In this document: in pieces, positions 44,201 to 52,031 of the stretch
Numbering within the stretch: the stretch's first letter is position 1
Layout of the letters: each line of letters starts with the position of its first letter
Origin: Pedobacter sp. Leaf170
GTDB taxonomy: Bacteria; Bacteroidota; Bacteroidia; Sphingobacteriales; Sphingobacteriaceae
Direction: 5' to 3'
DNA length: 64,000 bases
NCBI RefSeq assembly: GCF_920984665.1
Contig: NZ_CAKLBP010000005.1
Location: forward strand, 1-64,000
The notes under the pieces: model-generated
What the model saw: the letters and a program-made list of their open reading frames with translations, nothing else
What the model was told of the DNA's origin: nothing
Databases searched by the model: none
Program-made: the position numbers and the translations under genes

Positions 44201-44442
44201 TTAAGTTTCTTAATATTTTCCATTGATGATACGGCATCCTCAATTTTTTTGGTCACCGTGTTTTCAACCTCAGCCGGCGATGCACCAGGGTAAATGGTTG
44301 ATATAGATACTACGTTGTTTGAGAATTTTGGAAGTAATTCATAACCCAACGAAAAGTAACTTAACAGCCCCAATAAAGTAAGTGCGGTGAACACCACAAT
44401 TACCAGCGAGGGCCTTTTTATAGAAATGTCTGTTATCTTCAT
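41248..44442 (-). CDS. RND efflux permease (AcrB/HAE family)
   Basis: The 1064-residue inner-membrane proton-driven pump has the usual 12 membrane segments and two large periplasmic loops. It starts MKITDISIKRPSLVIVVF, carries GLSLVVGILVDDAIVVLENI with the Asp-Asp proton relay in TM4, FFPIAI, and the C-terminal half-repeat VAKNAIILVDFTNHM. Length and motif order match the HAE1-type multidrug exporters. It is the last gene of tetR-tolC-mfp-rnd; a 65-base gap separates it from the adaptor gene. The substrates are unknown. Confidence 0.93.
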   Translation of the reverse strand: MKITDISIKRPSLVIVVFTALTLLGLLSYFSLGYELLPKFSNNVVSISTIYPGASPAEVENTVTKKIEDAVSSMENIKKLNAVSYESLSVVTITLTDAANIDISLNDAQRKVNAILSNLPDDVKTPSLSKFSLDDLPVITMTASANMDDVTFYDLIDQRIAPVISRVSGIAQVNLVGGSEREIQVSLDAAKLQGYNLSVPQVQQMILSSNLDFPTGSVKTLNQDVLIRLSGKYRSIDELRNLVITTSKEGAQIRLGDVADVQDSKKETVKLARINRQSSIAIQIIKQSDANAVKVSEGVHAIIAKLKTEYAGNKLDIKIVNDSSIFTLESADAVIHDLMLAVVLVAFVMLFFLHSLRNALIVMVSIPASLIATFIGISLFGYTLNLMSLLGLSLVVGILVDDAIVVLENIQRHMEMGKNKVRAASDATREIGFTVVSITMVIVVVFFPIAISSGLVSNILRQFCVVVIIATLLSLVASFTIVPLLFSRYGKLEHIEGKNMFGRFILWFEKQLKKFTIWITNILNWSLRHKALTLIMVFVLFLGSCGLLGAGFIGSEFFPKSDKGEFLVQIELPKDAPLEQTNFYTQKAEAYLDKQPEITQLITTVGQASGDFGGTQATAYKSEINVKLVERKEREGMSSDVFATKMSRALAKVLVGAKVKTVPISILGIAENAPISLVVMGSNLDSALKYAEGAKGVLATIPGATEIKLSVEKGTPEINVQVDRDKMSAVGLTLATVGSTMQTAFAGNTDGKYRKGEYEYDINIQYQDFNRKDIDDVRNLIFINDKGAQIKLSQFANITEGSGPSQLERLNKSTSVSVQAQSIGRPTGTIVADFKAKLIELQENGKLKAPVGVSYTWAGDEENQAEGFGTLGIALLASIILVYFIMVALYDSFIYPLVVMFSLPLALIGALLALALTNNSLGIFTILGFIMLMGLVAKNAIILVDFTNHMKAEGKSTIDALILANHARLRPILMTTIAMIFGMLPIALASGAGAEWKNGLAWVIVGGLTSSLFLTLIVVPVVYLVFDRMLDRFGFNKKVKTIDELLVEPYDHKDVLEYDADLDH

Positions 44443-44507
44443 TTTGTTTTTTTAATGCCTTTTAGTAATACTTAAAGACTTATAACTTAAAACTTTCGAC
44501 TTAATAC

Positions 44508-45575
44508 TTACTTTACAATGCTTACAGCAGTGCCTTCAGCTAAGTTGATTTGTCCGCTGGTAATTACCGTTTCGCCTTCGGTTAATCCACTAATAACTTC
44601 TACGTTATCGCCTAAAATTCTACCAGTTACCACTTTTCTGATTTTTGAAGTATTTGTAGCTTTATCATAAATAAAAAGTTGGTTACTACTTACACTACCC
44701 ACAAATGAGGTACGCGGTACAAGAATACTAGGCGCCTGTTTAGGGAAGTTGAATACAGCAGTTCCATACATACCCGCTCTTAAGCTATTTTTTGTGTTGT
44801 TTGATACTTCAATTTCAATCGGGAAGTTTAAAGTAGCATCGGCTTTTGGTGCGATAAAGGTAATTTTGCCACTAAATTTTTCATCCGGAAAAACTGTTGA
44901 TTTGATATCGATATTATCGCCAATTTTTAAACTCGCAACCTGCGATTCGTTTACATTAACTTTTAATTTAAGTTTAGATACATCAACAATTTCGAACAAT
45001 TGAGTTCCTTGTGCAGTTACAAAAGCACCAACTTCAATATAACGTTTGTTAATAATTCCGTTTATCGGCGATTTAATGTTTGCATCACTTAACTTTCTTT
45101 GAGAAGCTTGTAAACGCAATTTTGCATTTCTGGTTGCTAGTTTAGCCTGATCTAACTGTTGCTGTGTAACACCACCAGTTTCGTAAGAGCTTTGATATCT
45201 GGCTTCATCTCTTTTTGCATTATCATAAGATGCTTGTGCTGTTTCTCTATCCGTATTTATGATTTCTGCATCTATACGTGCTAAAACCTGTCCTTTACCA
45301 ACTCTTGCACCTTCATCAACATAAATTGCAGATACCCGGCCAGCATTTTCTGATAAAAAGTTTAATTCTTGTTTTGGAACAAAGTTTCCGTTGGCTACAA
45401 AATCCAAATCAACCACTTTTTTCTCTACAGTAGCAACACGAACGGCAACAGCACCACCACCTTCGGCAATGAAAGCAGTTTTAGCTTCGTTCTTCTTTTT
45501 ATTGTTGCTTAAAACATAAGCTATTGCACCTAAGGCGACAACAACTACGATTATTATGGTAATTATCCTTTTCAT
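44508..45575 (-). CDS. RND efflux periplasmic adaptor (membrane fusion protein)
   Basis: The 355-residue adaptor has an N-terminal membrane anchor (IITIIIVVVVALGAIAYVLS), a split lipoyl-like domain (VSAIYVDEGARVGKGQVLARI and SPINGIINKRYIEVGAFV), an alpha-helical hairpin between them (about residues 105-160), and a beta-barrel plus membrane-proximal domain ending GLTEGETVITSGQINLAEG. It links the RND pump to the TolC-like outer-membrane channel. Its start lies 5 bases from the stop of the tolC-like gene, so the two are co-transcribed and probably translationally coupled. Confidence 0.93.
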   Translation of the reverse strand: MKRIITIIIVVVVALGAIAYVLSNNKKKNEAKTAFIAEGGGAVAVRVATVEKKVVDLDFVANGNFVPKQELNFLSENAGRVSAIYVDEGARVGKGQVLARIDAEIINTDRETAQASYDNAKRDEARYQSSYETGGVTQQQLDQAKLATRNAKLRLQASQRKLSDANIKSPINGIINKRYIEVGAFVTAQGTQLFEIVDVSKLKLKVNVNESQVASLKIGDNIDIKSTVFPDEKFSGKITFIAPKADATLNFPIEIEVSNNTKNSLRAGMYGTAVFNFPKQAPSILVPRTSFVGSVSSNQLFIYDKATNTSKIRKVVTGRILGDNVEVISGLTEGETVITSGQINLAEGTAVSIVK

Positions 45576-45580
45576 TTTTT

Positions 45581-46906
45581 CTATTGTACTAGCGATTTAA
45601 TATTTCCGTTTGATTTTACTAATTGTATTTCGGCTACTTTATAATTTAATAGCGCTTGAGTATAACTGTTTTGTGCCTCTGTTAATGCGTTCTCTGTGTC
45701 GATTAAATCAGTTAGAGTAGCTAAACCGTTATTGTAGTTGTTTTGAGTGCTTTTGTAAATTTCCTGCGCTAAATTTGCATTTTTACGTTGCGAGTTAATT
45801 GTGTTCAGGTTATTACGTAATTGGATTTTCGCATTCTCATAAGCCAGGTTCAACGAGTTTGTAGATTCTTTTCTGTCTTCTTGTGCTTTTCTGATATTTA
45901 CATCTGCCTGGCGAACTTTTGAACGTGTTAAAAAGCCATTAAAGATTGGCACTTTTAAGCTTAGGCCAACAGCCGATGAACCAAAACCAATTGCTGTAGC
46001 ATTTGTGTTTAAGAAATCAAAACCATTGCTTTGACTTGAATAGGTATAATTTCCTGTTAATGATAAAGTAGGATAGTACTCTGCTACGTATGCTTTACGC
46101 TGTAGCGATAAAAGTTTATCCTGGTTATCTAGAAGCTTAACTTCAGTTCTGTTTGATAGGTCAACAGAATCAGTAAGTACTGGTAATTGTGTAACTTCGG
46201 TCAATTCTGTTGCTGGTAAGCTAATCGGATTTGATACAGGCATACCCATTGAGAATTTCAATTGATTTTCCAATTGAGTAATTCCATTGATAACCTGCTC
46301 ACGTTGTGTATTCAAATTCGTTAGGTTTACGTTTATCCGATCAACATCAATCTTTCTTGCCAACCCGTTTTTGTATTGATTGCCAACAATTTTCTCTATA
46401 ACCTTAACATTTTTAATGTTTGTGTCGATTACATTTAATTGCTGTCTGTTTACTAAAACCTGATAGTAATTATTTGCCACTAACTCAATAATTTGCTCTT
46501 CAGTTAATTGAGAGGTTAGTGCATAATACTCTTCGCTAGATTTTGCTGCTTGTAAACCAGTAAAAACCTGTTGATTGAATATTTGCTGCGACAATTGAAC
46601 ACCTGCACTCGAATTCCATTTCTGTCCAAATTTTAGGGTTTGTAATTGTCCGCCGAAATCGACAACCTGTTGGCCAATTATTGGGTTATAAGTTAAACCT
46701 GCAGTGCCTGAAACTGTAGGTAAAGCCTGTGCCCTAACTTCTTCCACTTTATATCTACCGCCTTCAATATCCAGTTTCGATTTACGAACTTTATTATTGT
46801 TCTGCAGCGCATAAGTTAGCGCATCTTTTAAGGTAATCCGTTGCTGTGCAGCCAACAGATTTGGTAAAGTAATGCCAAATACAAGCAGAAGCATTAATTT
46901 TACCAT
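45581..46906 (-). CDS. TolC-family outer-membrane efflux channel
   Basis: This outer-membrane factor is 441 residues when started at the second in-frame ATG (46906). A first ATG at 46921 adds five residues before the signal peptide (MVKLMLLLVFGITLPNLLAA, then QQ), and either may be used. Two OEP repeats are visible: the first begins ITLKDALTYALQNNNKVR, the second FLTRSKVRQADVNIRKAQED, each with long coiled-coil helices and the GLATLTDLIDTENALTEAQ segment. It completes the tripartite pump with the adaptor and permease. Confidence 0.92.
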   Translation of the reverse strand: MVKLMLLLVFGITLPNLLAAQQRITLKDALTYALQNNNKVRKSKLDIEGGRYKVEEVRAQALPTVSGTAGLTYNPIIGQQVVDFGGQLQTLKFGQKWNSSAGVQLSQQIFNQQVFTGLQAAKSSEEYYALTSQLTEEQIIELVANNYYQVLVNRQQLNVIDTNIKNVKVIEKIVGNQYKNGLARKIDVDRINVNLTNLNTQREQVINGITQLENQLKFSMGMPVSNPISLPATELTEVTQLPVLTDSVDLSNRTEVKLLDNQDKLLSLQRKAYVAEYYPTLSLTGNYTYSSQSNGFDFLNTNATAIGFGSSAVGLSLKVPIFNGFLTRSKVRQADVNIRKAQEDRKESTNSLNLAYENAKIQLRNNLNTINSQRKNANLAQEIYKSTQNNYNNGLATLTDLIDTENALTEAQNSYTQALLNYKVAEIQLVKSNGNIKSLVQ

Positions 46907-47011
46907 TTTTATTCTAAGCATAATATATTGATTTTTGTTTTTGGGTTCTGTTTATTATTTTTTGTTTATCTGTTTTTTAGTTATTTTTCAAAAGCTTTGC
47001 TTTTTATTTGT

Positions 47012-47620
47012 TTACTCACACCTTAATCCTCTGGTAAAAATAATTGAAAGATCTTTTTGCTTTTGAGTCATTTTGTTCAGTATTTTCTTATCCGGAACGA
47101 TATCCTTACCGGTTTGAATCACGCACATGGTTGTTAATCCCATCAGGCTTTCTAAATAAAGCTCAGCTATGTGATTTGAATCTTCATGCTCTATTTCACC
47201 CTTTGCTTTAGCATGTGTAAATAGCTCAGCAAAAAAGTTTAATTCAATCTCTTTTAATGCATTAAGTTTTGATTTTATAGCTTCATCATTAAGCAAATCT
47301 GGCACACCTTCTGCAATTTTTAACATATAGTATTTTTGAAAAAAGGTGTTTCTAACGTCTATGGTATTCATCAGGTTGGCTTCTAAGCTTTGCTCAGCGC
47401 TCCGTTTCTTTTGCATAGCTTCAAAAAATTCGTTAAAAATCTTCTCAATTACACCAAGTATTAAATGCTTTTTATCTGGGAAATAATAATAAAGGGATGG
47501 TTTTGAAACCGCTAAATCGTCGGCAATATCATTCATCGTAGTTTTGTTGATGCCAAAATGGCTAAACCGCTTTATAGCACCCTCAATAATTTGTTCCCTT
47601 TTTTTATCGGCTACAATCAT
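47012..47620 (-). CDS. TetR/AcrR-family repressor
   Basis: The 202-residue regulator has an N-terminal TetR helix-turn-helix (AIKRFSHFGINKTTMNDIAD, then LAVSKPSLYYYFPDKKHLIL, about residues 13-55) and a C-terminal ligand-binding helical domain. It is the first gene of the efflux operon (106 bases before the tolC-like gene), so it probably controls the pump and itself in response to a toxic substrate. An inverted repeat in the upstream region is a good operator candidate. The ligand is unknown. Confidence 0.9.
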   Translation of the reverse strand: MIVADKKREQIIEGAIKRFSHFGINKTTMNDIADDLAVSKPSLYYYFPDKKHLILGVIEKIFNEFFEAMQKKRSAEQSLEANLMNTIDVRNTFFQKYYMLKIAEGVPDLLNDEAIKSKLNALKEIELNFFAELFTHAKAKGEIEHEDSNHIAELYLESLMGLTTMCVIQTGKDIVPDKKILNKMTQKQKDLSIIFTRGLRCE

Positions 47621-47658
47621 TTTACTTTTCTACTTTCTGACTTTTTTAATATAATGGT

Positions 47659-47666
47659 CAAAAGTA
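47659..47666 (-). promoter_or_regulatory. -7 element of the tetR-efflux operon
   Basis: On the minus strand TACTTTTG matches TAnnTTTG and lies 38 bases upstream of the tetR start. A -33 TTG at ideal spacing is not present; the spacing to the nearest one is 23 bases. Confidence 0.45.
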
Positions 47667-47684
47667 TATCTAAAATTTCAATTC

Positions 47685-47700
47685 TTAATCAATCGATTAA
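47685..47700. promoter_or_regulatory. inverted-repeat operator candidate for TetR
   Basis: TTAATC-AATC-GATTAA is a perfect inverted repeat just upstream of the tetR -7 element. A second palindrome-like repeat, AAGCTT-CGAT-AAGCTT, follows at 47703-47718. Both lie in the 165-base divergent gap between tetR and crtZ, so either gene could be controlled from here. Confidence 0.5.
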
Positions 47701-47785
47701 AAAAGCTTCGATAAGCTTACATTTTTGTGACAATATTGAGCTTGGTTATTGGTTTATATTGCGTTGTAAATAATTTAATCTACTG

Positions 47786-48238
47786 ATGCAGTTTTTGTTA
47801 AATATTCTAATTGTTTGTGCAACTGTTGTGTTTATGGAATGCTTTTCCTGGCTTTTGCATAAATATCTATTTCACGGACCGCTATGGTTTATGCATAAAA
47901 GCCATCACACACCTTCAAAATCTAACTTTGAATGGAATGACATATTTGCTTTAATTTTTGCATTTGCTTCACTCTATCTTATGTATGTAGATAGGCAAAA
48001 CCTGGGTTATAAATTTGCGATTGGAGTAGGGATTAGTGTTTACGGGTTAATTTATTTCGTGGTTCACGATTGGTTTGTACACCAGCGAATTAAAGCTTTT
48101 AAATCAAAAAATGGCTATCTAACCAGAATCAGAAAAGCACATAAAATTCACCACAAAAATATGGGTAAAGAAAAAGGGAAAGCGTTTGGATTGCTGTATG
48201 TAAAGAAAAGTATTTTAACTAAAAACCCTGTAGATTAG
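47786..48238 (+). CDS. crtZ: beta-carotene hydroxylase (CrtZ-like, fatty-acid hydroxylase fold)
   Basis: The 150-residue membrane di-iron hydroxylase carries the four histidine clusters of CrtZ: HKYLFHG, HKSHH, HDWFVHQR and HKIHHK (about residues 25-31, 38-42, 94-101 and 119-124). The length is right for bacterial CrtZ. It would convert beta-carotene to zeaxanthin. It lies with crtI and the lycopene cyclase within 5.5 kb but is separated from them by murB and a sigma-factor gene, and is divergent from the efflux operon. Confidence 0.85.
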   Translation: MQFLLNILIVCATVVFMECFSWLLHKYLFHGPLWFMHKSHHTPSKSNFEWNDIFALIFAFASLYLMYVDRQNLGYKFAIGVGISVYGLIYFVVHDWFVHQRIKAFKSKNGYLTRIRKAHKIHHKNMGKEKGKAFGLLYVKKSILTKNPVD

Positions 48239-48278
48239 CTTTAATCACCCACAGATTATAGTTCTATCTATTATTTCT

Positions 48279-48286
48279 TACTTTTG
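48279..48286 (+). promoter_or_regulatory. -7 element before murB
   Basis: TACTTTTG lies 20 bases before the murB start and matches TAnnTTTG; no clear -33 TTG. Confidence 0.4.
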
Positions 48287-48305
48287 TCGGCATAACAAAA
48301 TCGCT

Positions 48306-49322
48306 ATGCTTCAAATACAACAAAACATTTCACTTAAACCTTATAATACTTTTGGTATAGATGTAAAGGCAGATTATTTTGCCGAGATATTTGAAGTGGC
48401 TGATTTAAAAACTCTTTTTGAAAACGATATAACCAGAACGCAAAAAATACTTGTTATTGGTGGAGGCAGTAATATGCTTTTCACGAAAGATTTTGAGGGT
48501 TTAATTATCAAAATAAGCATTATGGGTATCCAATCTACTACCAATAATGAACAGGTTTTTGTTACTGCCGGAGGTGGTGTAGTGTGGAACGATTTTGTTA
48601 ATTATTGTGTGGCGCACAATTTTGCTGGCGTAGAAAATTTAAGTCTTATACCTGGTACAGTTGGTGCTTCACCCATACAAAATATTGGCGCTTACGGTGT
48701 AGAATTAAAAGATGTTTTTTATAGTTGTGAAGCATTTGAAATTAGTACAGGCAATATCAAAACCTTTAATTATAACGATTGCCATTTCGGTTATAGAGAA
48801 AGCATATTTAAAGGCGAATTAAAAGGCCGGTTCATCATCACATCAGTTACCTTTAAATTAAAAACTGAGGCTGCTGTAAATACATCTTACGGTGCAATAG
48901 AAGCTGAGCTAAAAAACAGAGGGATTGAAAATCCTGGCATAGCCGATGTTTCTGCTGCGGTATCGCATATTCGAGTAAGTAAACTGCCCGATCCTTCAAC
49001 TATTGGTAATGCCGGTAGTTTCTTTAAAAATCCGGTGATAGAGAAGTACGAGTTTGCAGACATTGTTGCAAAAACACCCGATGTTGTTCATTACCCAACG
49101 GCTGATGGTAAAATAAAACTCGCCGCCGGCTGGCTTATTGAGCAATGCGGATGGAAAGGTAAAGTTGTCGGAGAAACTGGTACCTGGAAAAACCAAGCCC
49201 TTGTTTTAGTTAATCATGGAAAGGCCACAGGTGCAGAGGTGTATAGTTTCTCCGAACAAATAATAGACAGTGTAAAGTCTACTTTTGGAGTCACTTTAGA
49301 GCGTGAAGTAAATATACTGTGA
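48306..49322 (+). CDS. murB: UDP-N-acetylenolpyruvoylglucosamine reductase
   Basis: The 338-residue FAD enzyme makes UDP-N-acetylmuramate, an essential step of peptidoglycan synthesis. Family motifs are present: YNTFGIDVKADYF at the N-terminus, GGGSNMLFTKDFEGLIIK in the FAD domain, IPGTVGASPIQNIGAYGVEL, FGYRESIFK, and the catalytic block NAGSFFKNP, with AGWLIEQCGWKG near the end. The length fits type I MurB. It is flanked by carotenoid and sigma genes without operon spacing. Confidence 0.95.
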   Translation: MLQIQQNISLKPYNTFGIDVKADYFAEIFEVADLKTLFENDITRTQKILVIGGGSNMLFTKDFEGLIIKISIMGIQSTTNNEQVFVTAGGGVVWNDFVNYCVAHNFAGVENLSLIPGTVGASPIQNIGAYGVELKDVFYSCEAFEISTGNIKTFNYNDCHFGYRESIFKGELKGRFIITSVTFKLKTEAAVNTSYGAIEAELKNRGIENPGIADVSAAVSHIRVSKLPDPSTIGNAGSFFKNPVIEKYEFADIVAKTPDVVHYPTADGKIKLAAGWLIEQCGWKGKVVGETGTWKNQALVLVNHGKATGAEVYSFSEQIIDSVKSTFGVTLEREVNIL

Positions 49323-49353
49323 CGAAAACGTGCCTGGGCTTGTAAAATATAGA

Positions 49354-49368
49354 TTGGCACCGTGCCAA
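49354..49368. promoter_or_regulatory. palindrome upstream of the sigma-factor gene
   Basis: TTGGCAC-C-GTGCCAA is a perfect 7-base inverted repeat about one base. It is followed by an A-run and lies 88 bases before the sigma-factor start. It could be an operator or a weak murB terminator on the minus side; which one is not clear. Confidence 0.35.
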
Positions 49369-49456
49369 AAAAAGTTGGTACTAAGTTTGTTTGGTTTAGG
49401 TAGAAAATAGAGAACAATTTTTTGTTTTTTTTTAATCGTACCTAAAGCTAAAAATC

Positions 49457-49987
49457 ATGACAAAGTTTGAATTCAATCATCTAGTTAACCTCCATTCAGT
49501 ATCCCTAAGATCTTACGCTTTAAACTTTACTAAAGATGCTGAAGACGCAAATGATTTAGTACAAGATACCATGCTAAAAGCAATAACTTATTACAACAAG
49601 TTTAAAGAAGGTACTAATTTAAAAGGATGGTTATTTACCATCATGAAAAATACATTTATCAATAACTACCGTCGTACGGTTAAAACAAATACTTTAATTA
49701 CACAAAGTGAAGATATTTCTTCAGCAAATCTTTCTTACAGCGCAACTAAAAATCAAGCCGAAAGTAAATTTGTAATGAGCGATATTGATAAAGCGCTTGC
49801 TACGCTTCCACAAGAGTATTATGTGCCTTTTATCCGTTACTTCGAAGGGTTTAAATATCACGAAATTGCAGATATGTTAAATATTCCAATCGGAACCGTT
49901 AAAACACGTATCCATGTAGCAAGAGGAATTCTTAAGAAATACCTTAAAACATATTCAAAAGAAATAGCTATCGAAGAAATGGCTTAA
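49457..49987 (+). CDS. ECF-type RNA polymerase sigma factor
   Basis: The 176-residue sigma-70-family factor has region 2 (about residues 9-75: DANDLVQDTMLKAITYYNKF, then GWLFTIMKNTFINNYRR) and region 4 (about 118-168: LPQEYYVPFIRYFEGFKYHE, then IPIGTVKTRIHVARGILKKY). Regions 1 and 3 are absent, as in ECF factors. No anti-sigma factor lies next to it. Sigma factors of this type lie beside carotenoid genes in other Bacteroidota and may control pigment genes, but that link is inferred from position. A terminator follows. Confidence 0.9.
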   Translation: MTKFEFNHLVNLHSVSLRSYALNFTKDAEDANDLVQDTMLKAITYYNKFKEGTNLKGWLFTIMKNTFINNYRRTVKTNTLITQSEDISSANLSYSATKNQAESKFVMSDIDKALATLPQEYYVPFIRYFEGFKYHEIADMLNIPIGTVKTRIHVARGILKKYLKTYSKEIAIEEMA

Positions 49988-50010
49988 AAATACATCCACT
50001 TTAAAACATG

Positions 50011-50039
50011 AAAGCTCAGATTTTATCTGGGCTTTTTTT
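50011..50039 (+). terminator. terminator after the sigma-factor gene
   Basis: AAAGCTCAGA (50011-50020) pairs with TCTGGGCTTT (from 50026), allowing one G-T pair, and runs into T's. Confidence 0.75.
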
Positions 50040-50100
50040 ATTAGTGTATTTTTTAAATAAATTATTTGAAGCGCAATTGCATTAGGTTTTCGGTTACATC

Positions 50101-50178
50101 AGTCCCGCTATCATTGCAAGTCCGCTCCCGATGAAAAAAATCGGGATGCGGGCTTTCCATCCTATCGGGGCTATTTAA
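50101..50178. repeat. dispersed intergenic repeat
   Basis: AGTCCCGCTATCATTGCAAG ... CCCGATGAAAAAAATCGGG ... CCTATCGGGGCTATTTAA is the better-preserved copy of the family at 23437-23508 and 23637-23700. The rest of the 456-base gap holds terminator hairpins and no gene. Confidence 0.6.
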
Positions 50179-50251
50179 CTTAGCAATATGCATTTTGGTT
50201 AAATGTTGCCGTGCAAAAGAAAGCTATGTGTTACAAAACCTTTGTAAAAGC

Positions 50252-50280
50252 AAAAGGCCGGGAATAAATCCTGGCCTTTT
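50252..50280. terminator. bidirectional hairpin
   Basis: AAAAGGCCGG (50252-50261) pairs with CTGGCCTTTT (50271-50280) with one G-T pair. It stands between the sigma-factor and crtI genes and could end either transcript. Confidence 0.5.
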
Positions 50281-50443
50281 TGCTTATCATATATTTGGTT
50301 AGTTGATTCTTATGTTTTATTTCAACAATTTGCCTTCTCTCTAATTTCGAAACAAATGCAAACCTTTATAACTTATGCGTTTTAAGATTGTTTAGCACTG
50401 TTTTTGTTTTGTGGTTATAAAGATAAGGGAAATTTTAAATTTG

Positions 50444-51925
50444 TCAAGCTTTTTTCAACTTTTTTATTATTTCTTTTGCAACAACCTCTCCCGAGATAAT
50501 TGCAGGTGGCACACCAGGCCCTGGAACGGTTAATTGCCCGGTATATAATAAATTCGTTACATTACTCTTCATTTTTGGTTTTAAGAATGCTGTCTGTTTC
50601 AAAGTGTTAGCTAAACCATAAGCATTTCCTTTAAATGCGTGGTAATCATTTTCGAAATCTGTCATTGCGTAGCTCCTTTTAAATAAAACACTATCGCTAA
50701 TATCATTTCCGGTTAAATCTTTAAACCGATTAACCAATAGATTAAAGTATTCTTCCCTTTTGGTTTCACTATCTTTCAAACCGGGTGCAATCGGAATCAA
50801 AAAGAAAAGATTCTCACAGCCATCCGGCGCAACGCTTAAGTCGGTAACAGATGGGCAACAGGCATAAAATAATGGTTTCGAAGGCCATTTAGCATCAGTG
50901 TAAATTTCTTCAGCATGCTCATCAAAATTTTCATCAAAAAATAAATTATGATGTAGAACATTGGTGAGCTTTTTATTTAAGCCAATGTAAAATAGCAGGC
51001 AGGAAGGTGCCATGGTCCTTTTATCCCAATAATTTTCGTTATATTTTCTGTATGGCTTATCTAATAAATGTTGTTCAATATGATTGTAATCGGCATTGCC
51101 AACAACAAAGTCGGTTTCTATACTACCTCTTTTGGTAATTATTCGGTCAACCTTATTATTCTTTACTTCAATCTTAGTTACCTCATTATCAAATTCAAAT
51201 TTTACACCCTGCGCTACGGCAATTTGCTGCATAGCCTCTACAATTTTGTGCATGCCACCCAATGGGTACCAGGTGCCTAAAATTAAATCGGCATAGTTCA
51301 TTAAACTATACAGTGCTGGTGTGTTTTGTGGTGTTGCACCTAAAAACAATACCGGAAATTCTAATAATTTTCTGAGCTTTTCATTTTTAAATAATTTGTG
51401 CACATGGCTTCTCATATTCCCAATTAATTGGAGTTTGATACCACTTACAGCCAGGCGTGGGTCGAAATATTCCATCACACTGTGGGATGGTTTATACACA
51501 TATTCGGTCATGCCAACTTCGTATTTATATTTAGCCTGATTTAAGAAAGTGCTTAAATTTTTAGTGCTGCCTGGTTCTAATTCTTCAAAAAGTTCAAATA
51601 ACTCTTTTTCAGTTGCTGGTACGTCTATAGTATCATTAGCGCCAAAATAAATTCGATAGGATGGGGCAAGGCGCTTTAAATCATAAAAATCAGAGGTAGT
51701 TTTGCCAAAAAGGCTATAAAAATTTTCAAAAACATCAGGCATCCAATACCAGCTTGGTCCCATGTCAAATAAAAAACCATCTTTGCTCCATGTTCTGGCT
51801 CTTCCACCAGCCATTTCGTTTTTTTCGATAACAGTAACATCACAACCATTTTTAGCCAATATTGCCGCTGCAGATAATCCTGCAAAACCGGCACCAATAA
51901 CGGTTATTTTCGCTTTTTTATTCAT
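50444..51925 (-). CDS. crtI: phytoene desaturase (CrtI family)
   Basis: The 493-residue FAD enzyme desaturates phytoene to lycopene. The ATG at 51925 is chosen over one at 51952, because MNKKAKITVIGAGFAGLSAA places the Rossmann motif GAGFAG at the expected distance. Family features include ENEMAGGRARTW-like IEKNEMAGGRARTW, GPSWYWMPDVFE and the C-terminal signature TVPGPGVPPAIISGE. It is divergent from the 52032 and crtYcd genes across a 106-base gap. No phytoene synthase gene is adjacent, although crtB often accompanies crtI. Confidence 0.92.
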   Translation of the reverse strand: MNKKAKITVIGAGFAGLSAAAILAKNGCDVTVIEKNEMAGGRARTWSKDGFLFDMGPSWYWMPDVFENFYSLFGKTTSDFYDLKRLAPSYRIYFGANDTIDVPATEKELFELFEELEPGSTKNLSTFLNQAKYKYEVGMTEYVYKPSHSVMEYFDPRLAVSGIKLQLIGNMRSHVHKLFKNEKLRKLLEFPVLFLGATPQNTPALYSLMNYADLILGTWYPLGGMHKIVEAMQQIAVAQGVKFEFDNEVTKIEVKNNKVDRIITKRGSIETDFVVGNADYNHIEQHLLDKPYRKYNENYWDKRTMAPSCLLFYIGLNKKLTNVLHHNLFFDENFDEHAEEIYTDAKWPSKPLFYACCPSVTDLSVAPDGCENLFFLIPIAPGLKDSETKREEYFNLLVNRFKDLTGNDISDSVLFKRSYAMTDFENDYHAFKGNAYGLANTLKQTAFLKPKMKSNVTNLLYTGQLTVPGPGVPPAIISGEVVAKEIIKKLKKA

Positions 51926-52015
51926 GATGTAAATAAAGCAATTTTTAGGCAATTTGTTTTTTACGAAATTGCCAAAGGTTTTGCCTTAATTAATATTATC
52001 TCTTGTAGCTTTTAT

Positions 52016-52023
52016 TACCTTTG
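52016..52023 (+). promoter_or_regulatory. -7 element before the 52032 gene
   Basis: TACCTTTG lies 8 bases before the ATG at 52032 and matches TAnnTTTG. The transcript would be nearly leaderless. Confidence 0.45.
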
Positions 52024-52031
52024 CTTTACAC

